Program-made: the position numbers and the translations under genes
Shown: in pieces, positions 35,913 through 47,529 of the stretch
How the letters are laid out: every line of letters starts with the position of its first letter
Numbering within the stretch: position 1 is the first letter of the stretch
NCBI GenBank assembly: GCA_948567375.1
Contig: OX419756.1
Span: 56,000,333-56,064,332 of the forward strand
Source of the DNA: Lunularia cruciata
Lineage: Eukaryota; Streptophyta; Marchantiopsida; Lunulariales; Lunulariaceae
DNA: 64,000 bases
Reading direction: 5' to 3'
The notes under the pieces: model-generated
Database searches by the model: none
What the model was told of the DNA's origin: nothing
The model's input: the letters and a program-made list of their open reading frames with translations, nothing else

Positions 35913-37246
35913 ATGAATGTAATTAGATTACCTTAGGTAAAGGTGTACATGCATGAGTAATTGTAGTAGTTAGTTTATCAATCACGTGAACACACCTCAG
36001 AGAAGTTTGAGGAATCTATAAAGTCACTACTAAAGGATATACTAGAATCTTGGGACATTGTAGAGTTGTTAGTTAAGGTTTGTAAGGGCAAAGTTAGTTC
36101 CTCACAATAGACTTTAGGACAAAGTAATTCTAGACATAAGGAAATAGGTAGAAATGTTTTAAGTATAGAACACTCCTTTGGCCTGATATTATTTATTATC
36201 TACATGACAATTTTCTAGCCAAAGATTTTGGAACTATAATTATACATGGAGTAAACTACATGTAGTAGTTTGTGATTGGTGGTACTTATCCAATCACTTC
36301 TTAATTGTACATAGAATAAGATCAGTAGGTAGGATTAGTCATAAATGGAGTAGGCATAATCAGAAGATTTCCAGCACTCTTAGCCATTTGATCATCTTCA
36401 TCATCAAGAGTAGGAAATTTTATATGTGGATTGTGGATCAAAGCTATGTCTATTTTGTTCAGAATCAAATTATTCAGCTTAAGGATTTTTCTAAGTCTTT
36501 GTGTTGGATTGCTTTCACTTACATCTTTGGTTATACATTTGGTCATGTAGAGGTGAAGAATCTTGCATTAAGAGTTTTTTTTGAGTAATCTTTTAGGAAA
36601 TTTGCACTAAATCAAGGAAGTTATCCTTGACAATGAGAGTGGGTGCGTGAGTACCTATGCAAGGAATTTGCACATTTGCAAGGAAGTTAACCTTGACATT
36701 ATGAACAAGCAAGTCAATGTGAGGAAAGGTTTTGGGAACAATGGAGCATTGATAATATCACAACATAGAAAAGCCAAGTAGAAAATCAATTTAAGATTTT
36801 ATTGGGATTGCATTTTTAGGAAGAGATGTGCACAATCAACATTGGCATCAAGGTAAAAGAACATTCTTTAAAACTGACCTTCAGCCTGAAAACTAACCTT
36901 TGGGGTGAAATGTACCTACAAGAAGGGCCTAGTAGATGAGATAAAAGAGGCTCTTTAGGAAGAAGAGACCTTTGGAATGAAGTGAACCACCACTATCAAG
37001 GGATTTTTAGATATGATCTTTGTGTGAGTAGTTGTTAATTTCTCTTTTTTGTAGGATGCCATAGGAGGTATTACTACCTTCTTTTAGGAGTGATTTTTTG
37101 CCCAATAGGTTAAATAGACAAGAATAGATAACTAGTGATGTTGTGACATTTTATCTTAATTTTTAGTCATTTCCAAATTGTATCCTTGTGGGAACGACTT
37201 GTTCTTACCAATTGTACTATTAATAAATCAATAAAAGGTTGTCATA
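35913..37246 (+). repeat. LTR-A family, 3' fragment
   Basis: From about 35,930 this matches 240-1,620 and 19,150-20,463, ending GGTTGTCATA at 37,246. The giant-LTR element lies immediately left of it, but no matching 5' LTR-A part is seen left of 22,505, so the older copy was truncated before or during that insertion. Confidence 0.7.
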
Positions 37247-37254
37247 CCAAGTTA

Positions 37255-38529
37255 GAGGTATCTACAAAAAAATGAAAAACCAACTCCTACTTTGGTGCTG
37301 CCAAAATTGGAGCAATGGCCAAATTTTGCTCTAAAGTTTTGAATACTTTGGTGCATTTTTTGGTCTACACAAAGTAGACTATGGCATGTAAGAGGCCCAT
37401 CTATGTAGAGGTGATCTCAACATACATATAAACATATCACTTGTAATATCCCTAACAACCTAAGAACCTTCTTTGCTCATTCACAATCTCTAGTATGAGC
37501 CACCCTTGAATAACTTGGGTCTTCTTGAGATCCACCATTATGTCATTTTTGTAGACCATGTAACCAAGGAGAGGTCCACAAGAGATGGTGAATGAACACT
37601 TGTGTGGATTGAGAGAAATCCTCACTTGCTTGCAAATGCATAGAACAACCTTAGCAAGCTGATATTGTTATTATGGGAGCTTTACATGCACATATTGTCA
37701 AGTTATAGTTCCATGTCCTTCCTTATTGCACCAAAGGAGTTCATCATATAGCATTATAATGTTGTGGGAGCATTTTGCAATCCAAAGTGCATTACTTGGT
37801 AAGTGTAGGTGCCCCACTCTATGACAAAGGTAGTCTTGTATTGATCTTTTGGAGCAATGGTGATCTAGTTGTAGCCAGGATACCCATCCATGAATGAGAA
37901 AAATTGGCTATGGGCCACTTTGTCCAATAGTGTGTTTATGAACAAGATCAGAAAGGGTTGTTTGAGATGGTCTAGGCATTCACTTTCTGAAAGTCCACAT
38001 AGATGTGGACCTTTCTTGCATCCCTTTTAGGGACCACCAAGATTAGGGAGGCCAATTCTATTCTTCCTACAAGATAGATAAACTTGTTGTCCAATAGCTT
38101 GTCTAATTTTTCCTGCACTTTCTAATAGTAAGTGGAGTTCAATCTATATGGTTTGGATCTGACTCCAATAGCATCTTGATAGAGTAAGATTTGATGTTGG
38201 CACATTTGGGGATCAACACCCATGAGTTTTGTGTAGTCATAGGGAACACATCTCAAAACTCTCAAAAGAGGTCTTGATAGGTAGATTGACCTTCAATTAA
38301 CACATTGGTGTTGATCTTAACATATTTAGGTGTTTCATTTATTTGCAAGATATTGAGATCATGAAACTCACCTACAATCTACAAGTGGAGGGGGATGGTT
38401 TTAGATGACAACTTTGGAGGTTTCTCCAAAAAGTATCATGCAATCTAAACTCATGTACTATATGATGGACTTCTTTTTCCTTTTCAACCCATTTTGTAGG
38501 CTTCTCCAAATGATCATCAAGCTCTTTTA
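37255..38529 (-). pseudogene. Gypsy RT remnant, separate minus-strand element
   Basis: Reading the minus strand leftwards from about 38,290 gives a pre-RT segment (MGVDPQMCQHQI, SKPYRLNSTYY), RT fingers (ILVVPKRDARKVHIYVDF), a palm segment (YKTTFVIEWGTY, then FGLQNAPTT), a damaged active site where the second Asp reads Asn (LDN), then CSFTISCGPLLGY, and near 37,260-37,330 the start of the thumb/RNase H join (APILAAPKWV). Frameshifts and stops are dense. It is distinct in sequence from the element at 38,530-45,426, whose RT lies at 40,600-41,430. Confidence 0.75.
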
Positions 38530-38822
38530 GGAATCAATGCCCAAACTAAAAAAGCTTACATGCCCAAGAGTTCTCAACTCTTTCCTCAAAGCCAAACACC
38601 TAGAAATAATACCAAGTCAACACACTAGAATCCAAAATAGTAGTGCTTATCTTTTCCACTTCCTCTAAAGAAAGGTCCTCTTTATCTTAGCTATGAGTAA
38701 TGTTAGCTAATCATGACTAATATAGAACCATCCTTTATCTCTATATAAATAATATCTCTTAAATAATTGTAATACCAAGCTAAATATCACAATACCACAC
38801 ACATGCACAAATGGGTGTTACA
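38530..38822 (-). repeat. Truncated 3' LTR of element C
   Basis: It matches the right-hand 290 bp of 44,739-45,426, ending GGGTGTTACA at 38,822. It is followed on the plus strand by TTAACCCCCGGAC, which is a polypurine tract (GTCCGGGGGTTAA) on the element strand. Confidence 0.85.
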
Positions 38823-38869
38823 TTAACCCCCGGACTAAGTTTCACTTTGTCTTCAAATTGAAGGTCTCT

Positions 38870-39980
38870 CTATACCTTCTATGATACATCTTTAACTTAT
38901 CACGGTTAAACCTATCAAAGTGTCTTCTTTCCAACTCCTTGAGATCATAGGTGTAATTACCCCACACCTCTCTACTATGAAAGGTCCAAAGTACTTAGGC
39001 AAAACTTCTTTTGCACTCTCTTGAATTGGATGGTATCAAACAACATTACCCAATCACCTTCTTTGAAAAGCTCCATCTTCTTCTTGCCTTGCTTCTTGTT
39101 ATAGTTCTCCTTTTGTTTCCTTTGAGCTTGCTCTACTCAAACCATAGCAGTTTCTCTTGCATCCTCCAATTCCATGAGTTGATCCTTCCTTGACTTCTTT
39201 GCATCACCTCCTTGTGCTTTCTTCAATCTCCTATGAATGCTTTGGAAGGTAGGAAGATCAAAGTGAATAGGTAAGGTAGACTTAATACCATATACCAATC
39301 AAAATGGAAAATATCTAGTGGAAGTCTTCATGGTTGTCCTATACTCCCACAAAACTACATGAATCCTCTTATCTCAATGATGTTCAGCCCCTTCCATTTT
39401 TGCATCTTTGGCCAATATCATACAGAAGGTCTGATTGGTTCTCTCTGCCAAGCTATTGGAATTTGGCTTATAGGATGCAATTATTCTATGTGTGATAGAG
39501 AAATTTTGTAGCATGGCTGTAGTGATGCTTCATGTAAACTCTCCTCCTCTATTAGAAACCAACTCCAAAGGGCATTCAAACCTAGTGATAATGCATTCAT
39601 AAAGAAATCTACCCACTTCATCTTCATTCTTGTCCCTCAATGGTCTAGCATCAACCCACTTGGTAAGGTAATCAATAACTACCACAATGTACCAATTGTT
39701 GCTTGGGGTTCTATTGAGAGGACCTATTAAATAGATTTCCCGCTTCTCAAAAGGTCCTAGCAATAGAATTGATCTAAGTGGTGGAGTGGAAGTAGACTTT
39801 CTAGCAAAAGCTTGACAAACATGACAAGTTTTGCAAGAATCCAAACAATCCTTGAAAATCCCTCTCCATGATAACTTGCATCTAGAATCTTGAAAGCAAT
39901 CACCTTTCTTGCAAAGTGTCCTCCATACACTAAACCTTCATGAAACTCCTTTATGAGTAGGATAGACTCTTCCTTACCCA
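38870..39980 (-). pseudogene. int: Integrase of element C
   Basis: The zinc domain ends in CKTCHVCQAF (about 39,820). The core reads EKREIYLIGPL where the usual motif has an Asp (here Tyr), then SNRGGEF where the second Asp reads Asn, then SLAERTNQT with the Glu kept (about 39,440). A C-terminal region with KMELFKEGDWVML follows to about 39,020. Stops and a frameshift near 39,530 break it. Two of three catalytic acids are lost, so it is inactive. Confidence 0.85.
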
Positions 39981-41431
39981 CTGCTCTTTGAATAGACCAT
40001 CTGTTCCTTGGTGAAAAAGAATATCCCCCACCATTGTGTAAGGTCTAGATCTTGCTACAAGGGCCTTCCTCTCCCTAACATGCATCCCTTTTGGATAGTT
40101 ACCGCTTCTCACAAAATCCACAATCTCCTTGTACTCCATTGGAACCTCTTGAGTGATTGAGATTGTCATGAGCTCCTCATCTGGGAAAGAATCATCCACT
40201 AGGTCATCTCCATCATGATCATAGGCTCTAGATAAAAAATCTTCATTTTCATGTTTCCTCCCTAGTCTATCTTCAATGGTGTAGTCATACTCTAACAAGA
40301 GTATCATCCACCTTGCTATTATCCCTTCCACATTAGGCTTGTTGAAGATGTACTTCAAAGCCTTGTGATCTATGACAATGGTGGCTTTCCCTCCAATCAA
40401 GTAGTGTCTAAACTTTTTGAGACCAAAGATCACTACCAACCCTTCTCTCGCCGTGATAGAGTAGTTCTTTTCTATTGAAACCATCTGCCTACTAGCATAA
40501 GCTATTGGATGATCATGCCCATCTTGGTCTAATTGACTAAGCGTGCATCCTATAGGTACATTAGAAGCATCAGCTTACTCCAATCAAGTTTAGCAAGAAT
40601 TGGAGCTACTACAAGGATTGCTTGAGTTCCTCAAAAGTTTTGAGAGCTTCCTTGTTCTCTTAAATCACCATGTATCTACACCTTTCTTCATGTAGATGGT
40701 CAATGCATAAGACTTTTTGGAAAATGAGAAGATGAACGTCCTATAGTACCCAACCATCCCCAAGAATTGACATAACTTTGTCAAGCTTGAAAGGAATGGA
40801 AGGTCTGAGATTTTCCTCACCTTCAACTGCTATTCCATCCTTGGAGATGATGTGCCCCAAAAATAGACCTTCTTCACAGCCAAAAATGCCCTTCTCTTGA
40901 TTGAGTGATGCATTTGCTTCATCTAGATGTTGCACAACCTTGATCAGGTGCTCAAAGTGCTTCTCCTTGCTCCCATAGACAGAAAGTCATCAATGATGTT
41001 CCTCACAAATTTCCCAATGAAAGGTTCAAATACCTTGTTCATGAACCACTGGAATATGGCTAGAGCATTGCAAAGCCCAAAAGGCATGACCTTGAAAGCA
41101 TAAGTACTCCAAGGTGTGGTGAATGTGGTGAGTTTTTGATGCTTTGGTGCAATCTTTATTTGGTTATACCCAACATAAACATCTCCAAAGTTGTATCTCT
41201 CTTGACATGCAACCTCCTCAAATCCATAGCACAAAAGTGATACACATCTGAATCAGATTCAGATTCATCCTCCTCCATGGGAGTCTCCTTCTTCATGCTT
41301 TTGTCCGCACCTAACGCTCCTTCTTCCAAATCTGATTCCCAATAATAAAAAGATGGTGTATCTGAATGTGAAGTGTTTGTGGTGCTAGTGACTAAAATTG
41401 TGACTCTATGGTTTGATGGCCCAATCCTCAA
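39951..41431 (-). pseudogene. pol: Reverse transcriptase and RNase H of element C
   Basis: The RT palm at 40,944-41,234 includes VGYNQIKIAPKHQKLTTF, MPFGLCNALAIFQ and active site NIIDDF; 40,741-40,935 holds the following EEGLFLGHIISKDGI. RNase H at 39,951-40,484 includes YSITAREGLVVIF and VIDHKALKYIF and runs on to an acidic tail before integrase. The fingers before 41,234 are poorly preserved. Frameshifts separate the blocks. Confidence 0.88.
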
Positions 41432-41446
41432 GTACCTTTTGTGCCA

Positions 41447-41775
41447 TCAATTAGTTGTATGTGTTGCTCTCAACCATGGCCTGCAAAGAAGCAAATCATA
41501 GCTTAAATCCTTCAAGGCTTGGAAGGTCATGAGATTTTGAACTCCCATAACTGAAACTACCACTTTATCCATCACCCCTATTGGTCGTACTTGTTGCTTG
41601 TTTGCCATGCTCACCACAAATGTTGAAGGACTGAAGGGTATTATACCCAACTTCTTCATCAACTTTTTGACATAACATTCATTGTTGATCCTCCATCAAC
41701 CAATGCATCCTTGATGTTGTGACCATTCACTCTCACATCAATCTTGGAAGCATGTTCACAAGCCTCTCATGGTGT
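41447..41775 (-). pseudogene. Aspartic protease of element C
   Basis: Near 41,690-41,720 the minus strand reads ALVDGGSTMNVMS, the active-site loop of plant gypsy proteases with Asp intact. After a stop or shift, 41,447-41,662 continues with KLGIIPFSPSTF and ends DLLLCRPWLRATHT, matching the flap and C-terminal core (Cys replaces the usual Gly). Confidence 0.85.
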
Positions 41776-41779
41776 TGGT

Positions 41780-43195
41780 TTGGCATCTACCACCCCCATT
41801 GATACTGGAGCTTTTGCTTTCTTCTTCCTCTTGCTCCTTGTAGAACTAAACCACCTCTAAGCTCCTTTCTCAAGGTATGGTTCAAAGCAATCAATTGACC
41901 CACTATGATGTTAGCTTTGTGACTACCAACATCCTCCAACACATTGTTGTTCTATTGTTGCTTTGAAATCAAGAAATCCTCCATCCCCAACTTCTTCCTT
42001 GGAGTCTTTATTGTTGATGGTGTTGAGGTGCAAGTGCTCCTAGTAGACAAAGGAGTATCCTTGCTAGGAGTAAATCCTTGAGAAGAGTGCACATCCTCTA
42101 CAATACAAGTTCTCTTCTTCTCTTGTGCCAAAAGCTCCAAATTAAGAACCTTGGAGTTTGAGCACTCTCCTTTCTCATATTTGCTCTCAACCACATCTAT
42201 GGGTACTATCTCCTTACCTTTGTTTGGATTAGGAGCCACTTGGGTTTCACTACCTCCTTCTTTCCCTCTATTGGTTCCCTCATAACCCTTCCTCCATGGT
42301 AAGTGGAATTTGGGCAATTCCACTTACTTATTCTTCCTCCACAACCAAAAAAAATTCTATCATTTAAATTTTTGGTTGGTTCACCTCCTTTATATGGATA
42401 GTTTCCATAACTCCTAGGCCTTCTCCCTACATTTTGATCCACCTCTCTCTTCTCCCATAGTTACATCACATTGATCTTGAGATCTGCAAGTTGTTTTGTG
42501 ATGGTTTGAAGTGGATCTTTTGGTGGAAGTGCAAGAACTAGAGCAACTACTACTTATGGTGCAATCCTTGCCACCAAAGTATCAGAAGTTCCACCATACT
42601 TGTAGCCTTGATGATGATGCACAACCTCCTTCACAACCAAATCACACTCATCTCCTTCCAAACTCTCCTCCATATAAATTACAATCTTGATAGCTTCAAC
42701 CTTGGAAGAAGGTTTCTCATATCTCACCTTACTTCTAATCTGTGGTCTTAACCCTCCAACAAAATTCTTGGTGACCATGGCCCCTATGCAAATCATAGTA
42801 GTCTCCACATGATTCCCACCCTTCCTCAACACTATGCAAAATCTGGACTCTAAATTTTCCACTCTTTCCACATAGACTCTCACTTTCTCTCCTTCTCCTT
42901 GCTTGAGAAAAGTTGCCTCACTCATCAATCTCTCATAACTCTCATTTGGAAGAAAGTTATCAATGAGTGCTAAAGTAAAACTCTCCCAAGACTCTTTATG
43001 CCCATCTCTCCTCTCTCTATTTTGGTATTCTGACTCATACTATGTGAGTATTGCATCCTCAAAGAAATTTGGTAATAATGAGGCCCACTCATTCTTCCTC
43101 CTCTCATTGTTTCATATGCAGGCTCTCTTGAAGTATCTCACAAAGGCCTCCATATCTTCTCCATCCTTGCCAAAGAAAACTAGAAGTTTCCCCAT
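41780..43195 (-). pseudogene. gag: gag of element C
   Basis: A start codon at 43,195 opens MGKLLVFFGKDGEDMEAFVRYF, typical of the capsid N-terminus; the capsid continues through 42,928-42,554 (GEGEKVRVYVERVENLESRF). A zinc-knuckle-like segment at about 42,330 reads FFGCGGRISKWNCPN, lacking the first Cys and the His. A Ser/Thr-rich linker (42,323-41,952) leads to protease. Stops interrupt it at several points. Confidence 0.8.
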
Positions 43196-44738
43196 CTTAA
43201 CCCCTCATTATCTGTCTTTTCTCTCAATTTTTTTTTCTTTTCTCTCACTTTATAACTAATAGAGTACGTACATGACTAACACCATTTGAGAGTAATCCAC
43301 TAGGGAAAAGAAAGGTTTTGGTTGCTCCAAGATTTCTATAGCAACAACAAATCCTAGAGTGCATATTAATTGAACCCTCATGGATAGTTTATCCATAAGT
43401 TGAAAGATTATCTCCATCACTAATCTTGAGACCTAGCTAGTGAAGGTGAAAGTATTTCTATAGCTATACTAAGACTCTCTCCAAGATCCTTCACCTAAGT
43501 CTCCAAATTTATTTTTACTCCACTACACTCATGTTGTTTTGGAAGTCCTTCCACTCCACAAACCTCACACAACTCCTTGGTCTTAGATCTTCTCCGTCCC
43601 AATCTTGGTGAAGAAGGTCCAATATGGTAACCCAAGTCAAGTAAGTCTTTCCTTCCCCTCAATCTCTTGATCTCAAAGTTCAATGGACATGAACTTGCCT
43701 TATGTCCCTTCTCTCCATATAAAAGTCACTTAGACTCACTCTTTCCTCCAAGTGATATAGGTTTTTGGATCCTCTCAACACTCTCTTCAAATTCTATTTT
43801 AAACTCTCTTTTCTTCAGATCCACCCCAACAATCAACTCAAACCCTTGGGGAACTGTGTATGGCCTCAATCTCCACTCTTAGTGACTCTCCATGTTCCCA
43901 AAATTAGTCTAAACACTCAAACATGCTTTTATTGCTCTCATACTCCTCATGCATGAGATCTCAACTTTGTAGAATTGACCACTCCTCACAATGTCACTCA
44001 AATATTTCAAATGGTATGTCATAGTCCTCTGAAATTTCTCACAATTAATAAAAACTCCTTTCTTGCAAAATTTCAGATTTTTTTCATTGAGCCATTTGGC
44101 CTACGCAACTTTCTATTCAACACATATATTTCAGATTTGGTCTACAAACCACTCCCTCGCATTAAAAACTCATAACTCTTTGCACAAGAACTATCTCTCT
44201 CTAACTTTTGTGCCAAAAAGTTTGATACACTGCATGAAATTTTCTTGTAAAATTTTGGAACAATCCACTAAAATTTAAAGAAATGGCAGATTATGTACAA
44301 TTTTTCAAAGAGCATGCAATTGCGGGAGAAATTTACCTTATCAACTTTCAAAATTCTAGCTCATTGCGATAGTAGCTCTCACAATAATTTCAAGTGTTAT
44401 AACTGAAGGATAATTTAAGCTATCATATGTAAAAATTTCAAGTCCAGATCTCAAACTTGAGATTTTGTCCAAAATCACCCTAATCCCCAAAATCTACAAT
44501 CTACCTCACACAATCTCTCAAAATCCTCCCATGTGTAAAAGATGTATAAAATCACCTCAAACACATCATAATGAACTACATAGTATAAAAATGGGTCTTG
44601 GTTCTCTAACATAAGTTTAGCTCTCTCCTCCTCTAATGTTCTCTCCAAGTGAGCTCTCATTGTCTCCTTTTGTCTAATATAGAATTGTACGCAGAACATT
44701 ATCTTGCCTTCTAGAGGTCCCAGAAATAGAACCAAAAA
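43196..44738 (-). other. Leader of element C with primer site and small charged frame
   Basis: Just inside the 5' LTR (44,716-44,734) the minus strand reads TGGTTCTATTTCTGGGACC, a primer-site candidate starting TGG four bases from the LTR; I cannot assign the tRNA. A frame at 44,475-44,735 has a charged helix (RAHLERTLEEERAKLM). The remaining 1.2 kb to gag has no recognised domain. Confidence 0.6.
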
Positions 44739-45426
44739 TGTAAGCCAGCCTATCTCTCACGCAGGATGAACCTATGATGGCTATTATGGTAATGCACCAT
44801 GGACTAACAAGGCAAAGAACACCAACTCCACCATACTCCTCCAAGGCTAACACTCCAAGACTCAAGACATTGCTCACTAGAGAACTCAATGAGAGAGATG
44901 GTTGCAAATGAAAGGATGATGAGTACCTCCTCACCCCTTGTTTATATATTTGTGAAATATTTATGCACCAAAGTTACTAATTATTGGAGTAACTCAAGTT
45001 ACTAAGCTAAAAGTCATATAAAGTCAAAAGCTAAAGGAATATCCATACTCATGGGAATATTTCTCCTAAGCATGTGGTCTTATCTTGACCTGACCACTAA
45101 GTCAAGGACTCCTTCACATGGGCTATCCTTGGACTATAAAAGAGTCCAGACCAAAAGGGCTTGCGGCCCAAGAGTTCTTAACTCTTTCCTCAAAGCCAAA
45201 CACCTAAGAATAATACCAAGTCAACACGCTAGAATCCAAAATAGTGATGCTCATCTTTTCCACTTCCTCTAAAGTAAGGTCCTCTTTATCTTAGCTATGA
45301 CTAACTTTAGCTAATCATGACTAATATAGAACCATCATTTATCTCTATATAAATAATATCTCTTAAGTACTTGTAATACCAAGCTAAATATCATAATACC
45401 ACACACATGCACAAATGGGTGTTACA
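44739..45426 (-). repeat. 5' LTR of element C (LTR-C), 688 bp
   Basis: On the plus strand it begins TGTAAGCCAGCC and ends GGGTGTTACA, so it is TGTAACACCC...GGCTGGCTTACA on the element strand. It matches 7,111-7,794 and the reverse complement of 46,029-46,717 over its full length. Confidence 0.9.
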
Positions 45427-46028
45427 ATACTTGCCATCTGCATGTGGAATATCTCATACATTGGAAAAGGTACCTATTCCATAAGGCCACTTGGGAGCTT
45501 GTAGCTAACTTGACCAATGCATTGGCGTTAGTGTAATCTTTTGAGCAACAACTTTGCAACAAGGAAGTCACATCTTAAAGAGAGGAAGTTTATAATACCA
45601 TTAGCTAGATATATTATCTAAAGGTGGAAATTGGTTTGGTTCTATCTTGAGGGATATTATATATGATTTTCAAAGAAGATTAGATAGAGGTGTCACCAAA
45701 ATAGTACTTCTACTAATAAGGCAGAGATAAAAAAACACCTTGAAAACTTCAGAATCAATTTTGGATGCCTAAACGGATGAAATAGGCCTCAAAAATGAAA
45801 GATCACACACTCCAAGAGAAGATTAAAACCTTTTCTTCCCTTGTTTGTCTCATTGAGAGCTTTCCAATAGTACCTCATTCATGCTTCCTATAAGAATATT
45901 TCCCAAAGATTTCATATAGTAAAATTTATTTGCAACCAAATAGGACAAGGATTTCCATGTCACCAATCTATGCAACTAATCTAAGGGTGGAGCTCACTGA
46001 CATGTTACCAATTCATGTATCTGTTCTG
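45427..46028. other. Spacer between two opposed LTR-C copies; no gene seen
   Basis: These 602 bp hold no recognisable frame or repeat match. They form the potential loop between two LTR-C copies in inverted orientation. Confidence 0.55.
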
Positions 46029-46717
46029 TGTAACACCAATTTTTGCATGTGTGTGATATTGTGATATTTAGCTTGGTGTTATAAGTACTTGAGAGATATT
46101 ATTTATATAGAGATATAGGATGGTTCTACATTAGTCATGATTAATAGAGTTATTCATAGCTAAGATAGAGGGGACCTTACTTTAGAGAAAGTGGAAAAGA
46201 TGAGCACCATTATTTTGGATTCTAGTGTGTTGACTTGGTATTAGTCCTTGGTGTTTGGCCTTGAGGAAAGAGTTGAAAACTCTTGGGCCCGCAAGCCTTT
46301 TTGTTTTGGATTCTTCTATAGTCCAAGGATAACCCATGTGAAGGAATCCTTGACTTAGTGGTTTGGTCAAGATAAGATCACATGCTAGTGGAATATGCCC
46401 ATGTGAACAAATATTACTTTCTACTTTTTGACTTTACTTGACTTTTAGTCTAGTAATATGAGTTACTACGGTAATTAGTAACTTTAGTGCGTAACTATTT
46501 CACAAGTATATAAACAAGGGGTGAGGAGGTACTGATAATCCTCTCATTTGCAAATATCTCTCTCATTTGAGTTCTTTAGTGAACAATGTCTTGAGTCTTG
46601 GAGTGTTAGCCTTGGAGGAGTATGATGAAGTTGGAGTTCCTTGCCTTCTTAGTTCATGGTGTGCTACCATAATAGCCATCAGAGGTTCATCCTGAGTGAG
46701 AGATAGGCCGGCTCATA
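46029..46717 (+). mobile_element. LTR-C copy, plus orientation, 689 bp
   Basis: It begins TGTAACACC at 46,029 and ends GGCCGGCTCATA at 46,717, full length relative to 44,739-45,426 but inverted. The sequence to the right is integrase of a different element after about 150 bp, and flanking 5-mers do not match, so it is a solo LTR or a remnant whose interior was deleted. Confidence 0.8.
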
Positions 46718-47529
46718 GTTCCAAAGGTACAACTCTTTTGAGTGGATTTTCTTTGCTATATAATAAAGACAAGGTGCTCCTTTGGTAGATTAGAGTATTG
46801 AAGGATGAAACCTTTTTTTTATTCTCTTGGGTTTCTTTTATGGTTTCTCTTGTCCTTGGAACATTATAGAGTCTGACCAAATACATTTAGATCAAACATC
46901 ACAAGATGACCTCTTATAACTCAAAGGCAAATGGGTTATTACGGAAGTCTAATGATATCTTTTATATGATAATTAACCAAGAGACAATCAACTATGCATA
47001 CGACTAGGACACTATGTTACCTACCACACTCTTGGGCTTACAAAATGGTAGAGAAAATTACCATCAAGCAAACTATACACTCTCTCACTTATGAGTTACA
47101 TCCCATATTTCTAATTAAATTTGATGTGGCATTGTATAGGATTCTTTCAAAAAGATAGTTTATCATAATAAGAGAGTTAGGACCTACAAATTCATCAGTT
47201 CATGTTTAAAGTAGGAATAATTCATATGAAAATACCAAGAAAATCCAAATTAAGCAAAAGGAACATCATGAGAGGGATTAAAAAAGTAATAGTTAAAGAT
47301 AGAGATCTAGTAATATTGTACAATAATCATCATATAAACTTTCCAAGTAAGTTGTATTTGTAGTGGATGAATCCATATAAAGTCATAGAGGTGTTTGCTA
47401 ATGGGTCATTGACTGATCTTGAGAGACATCCATTTGCCACCAAGGTAAATGAATGGCAAGTTTGCAGATATTTTGATTAACCTCTTGAAACAATGTGTTT
47501 GCATGGACACACATTTGAGATAGGGAGAA
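46718..47529 (+). pseudogene. Integrase C-terminal remnant and polypurine tract of LTR-B element
   Basis: From about 46,860 the plus strand matches the integrase at 31,760-32,430: SLTKY, KHHKMTSYNSKANGLL, INYAYD, then near 47,310-47,480 a C-terminal domain with NNHHINFPSKLYL and VNEWQVCRYFD. The third catalytic Glu region is lost. TAGGGAGAAC at 47,521-47,530 is the polypurine tract, and the next bases GTGGTAC mark the LTR start. It is the 3' end of an element whose 5' part is missing, the same lineage as 22,510-35,907. Confidence 0.75.

Larger units (their letters stand above)
38530..45426 (-). mobile_element. Gypsy element C, minus strand, truncated at its 3' LTR
   Basis: In minus orientation: 5' LTR 45,426-44,739, primer site, leader, gag, protease, RT, RNase H, integrase, polypurine tract and a 3' LTR cut to about 290 bp. 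It is Ty3/gypsy by domain order. All domains carry stops and frameshifts. The truncated 3' LTR abuts an unrelated RT remnant, implying a deletion across the junction near 38,530. Confidence 0.88.

Noticed and set aside
37255-38529. Copia-type RT
   Set aside because: At first glance the decayed RT could be either type, but PKRD near the fingers and the GYMVYKND-like segment after the palm, with the thumb/RNase H join, fit gypsy.
46024-46722. Target-site duplication around the plus-strand LTR-C copy
   Set aside because: Flanks TTCTG and GTTCC do not match; no duplication claimed.
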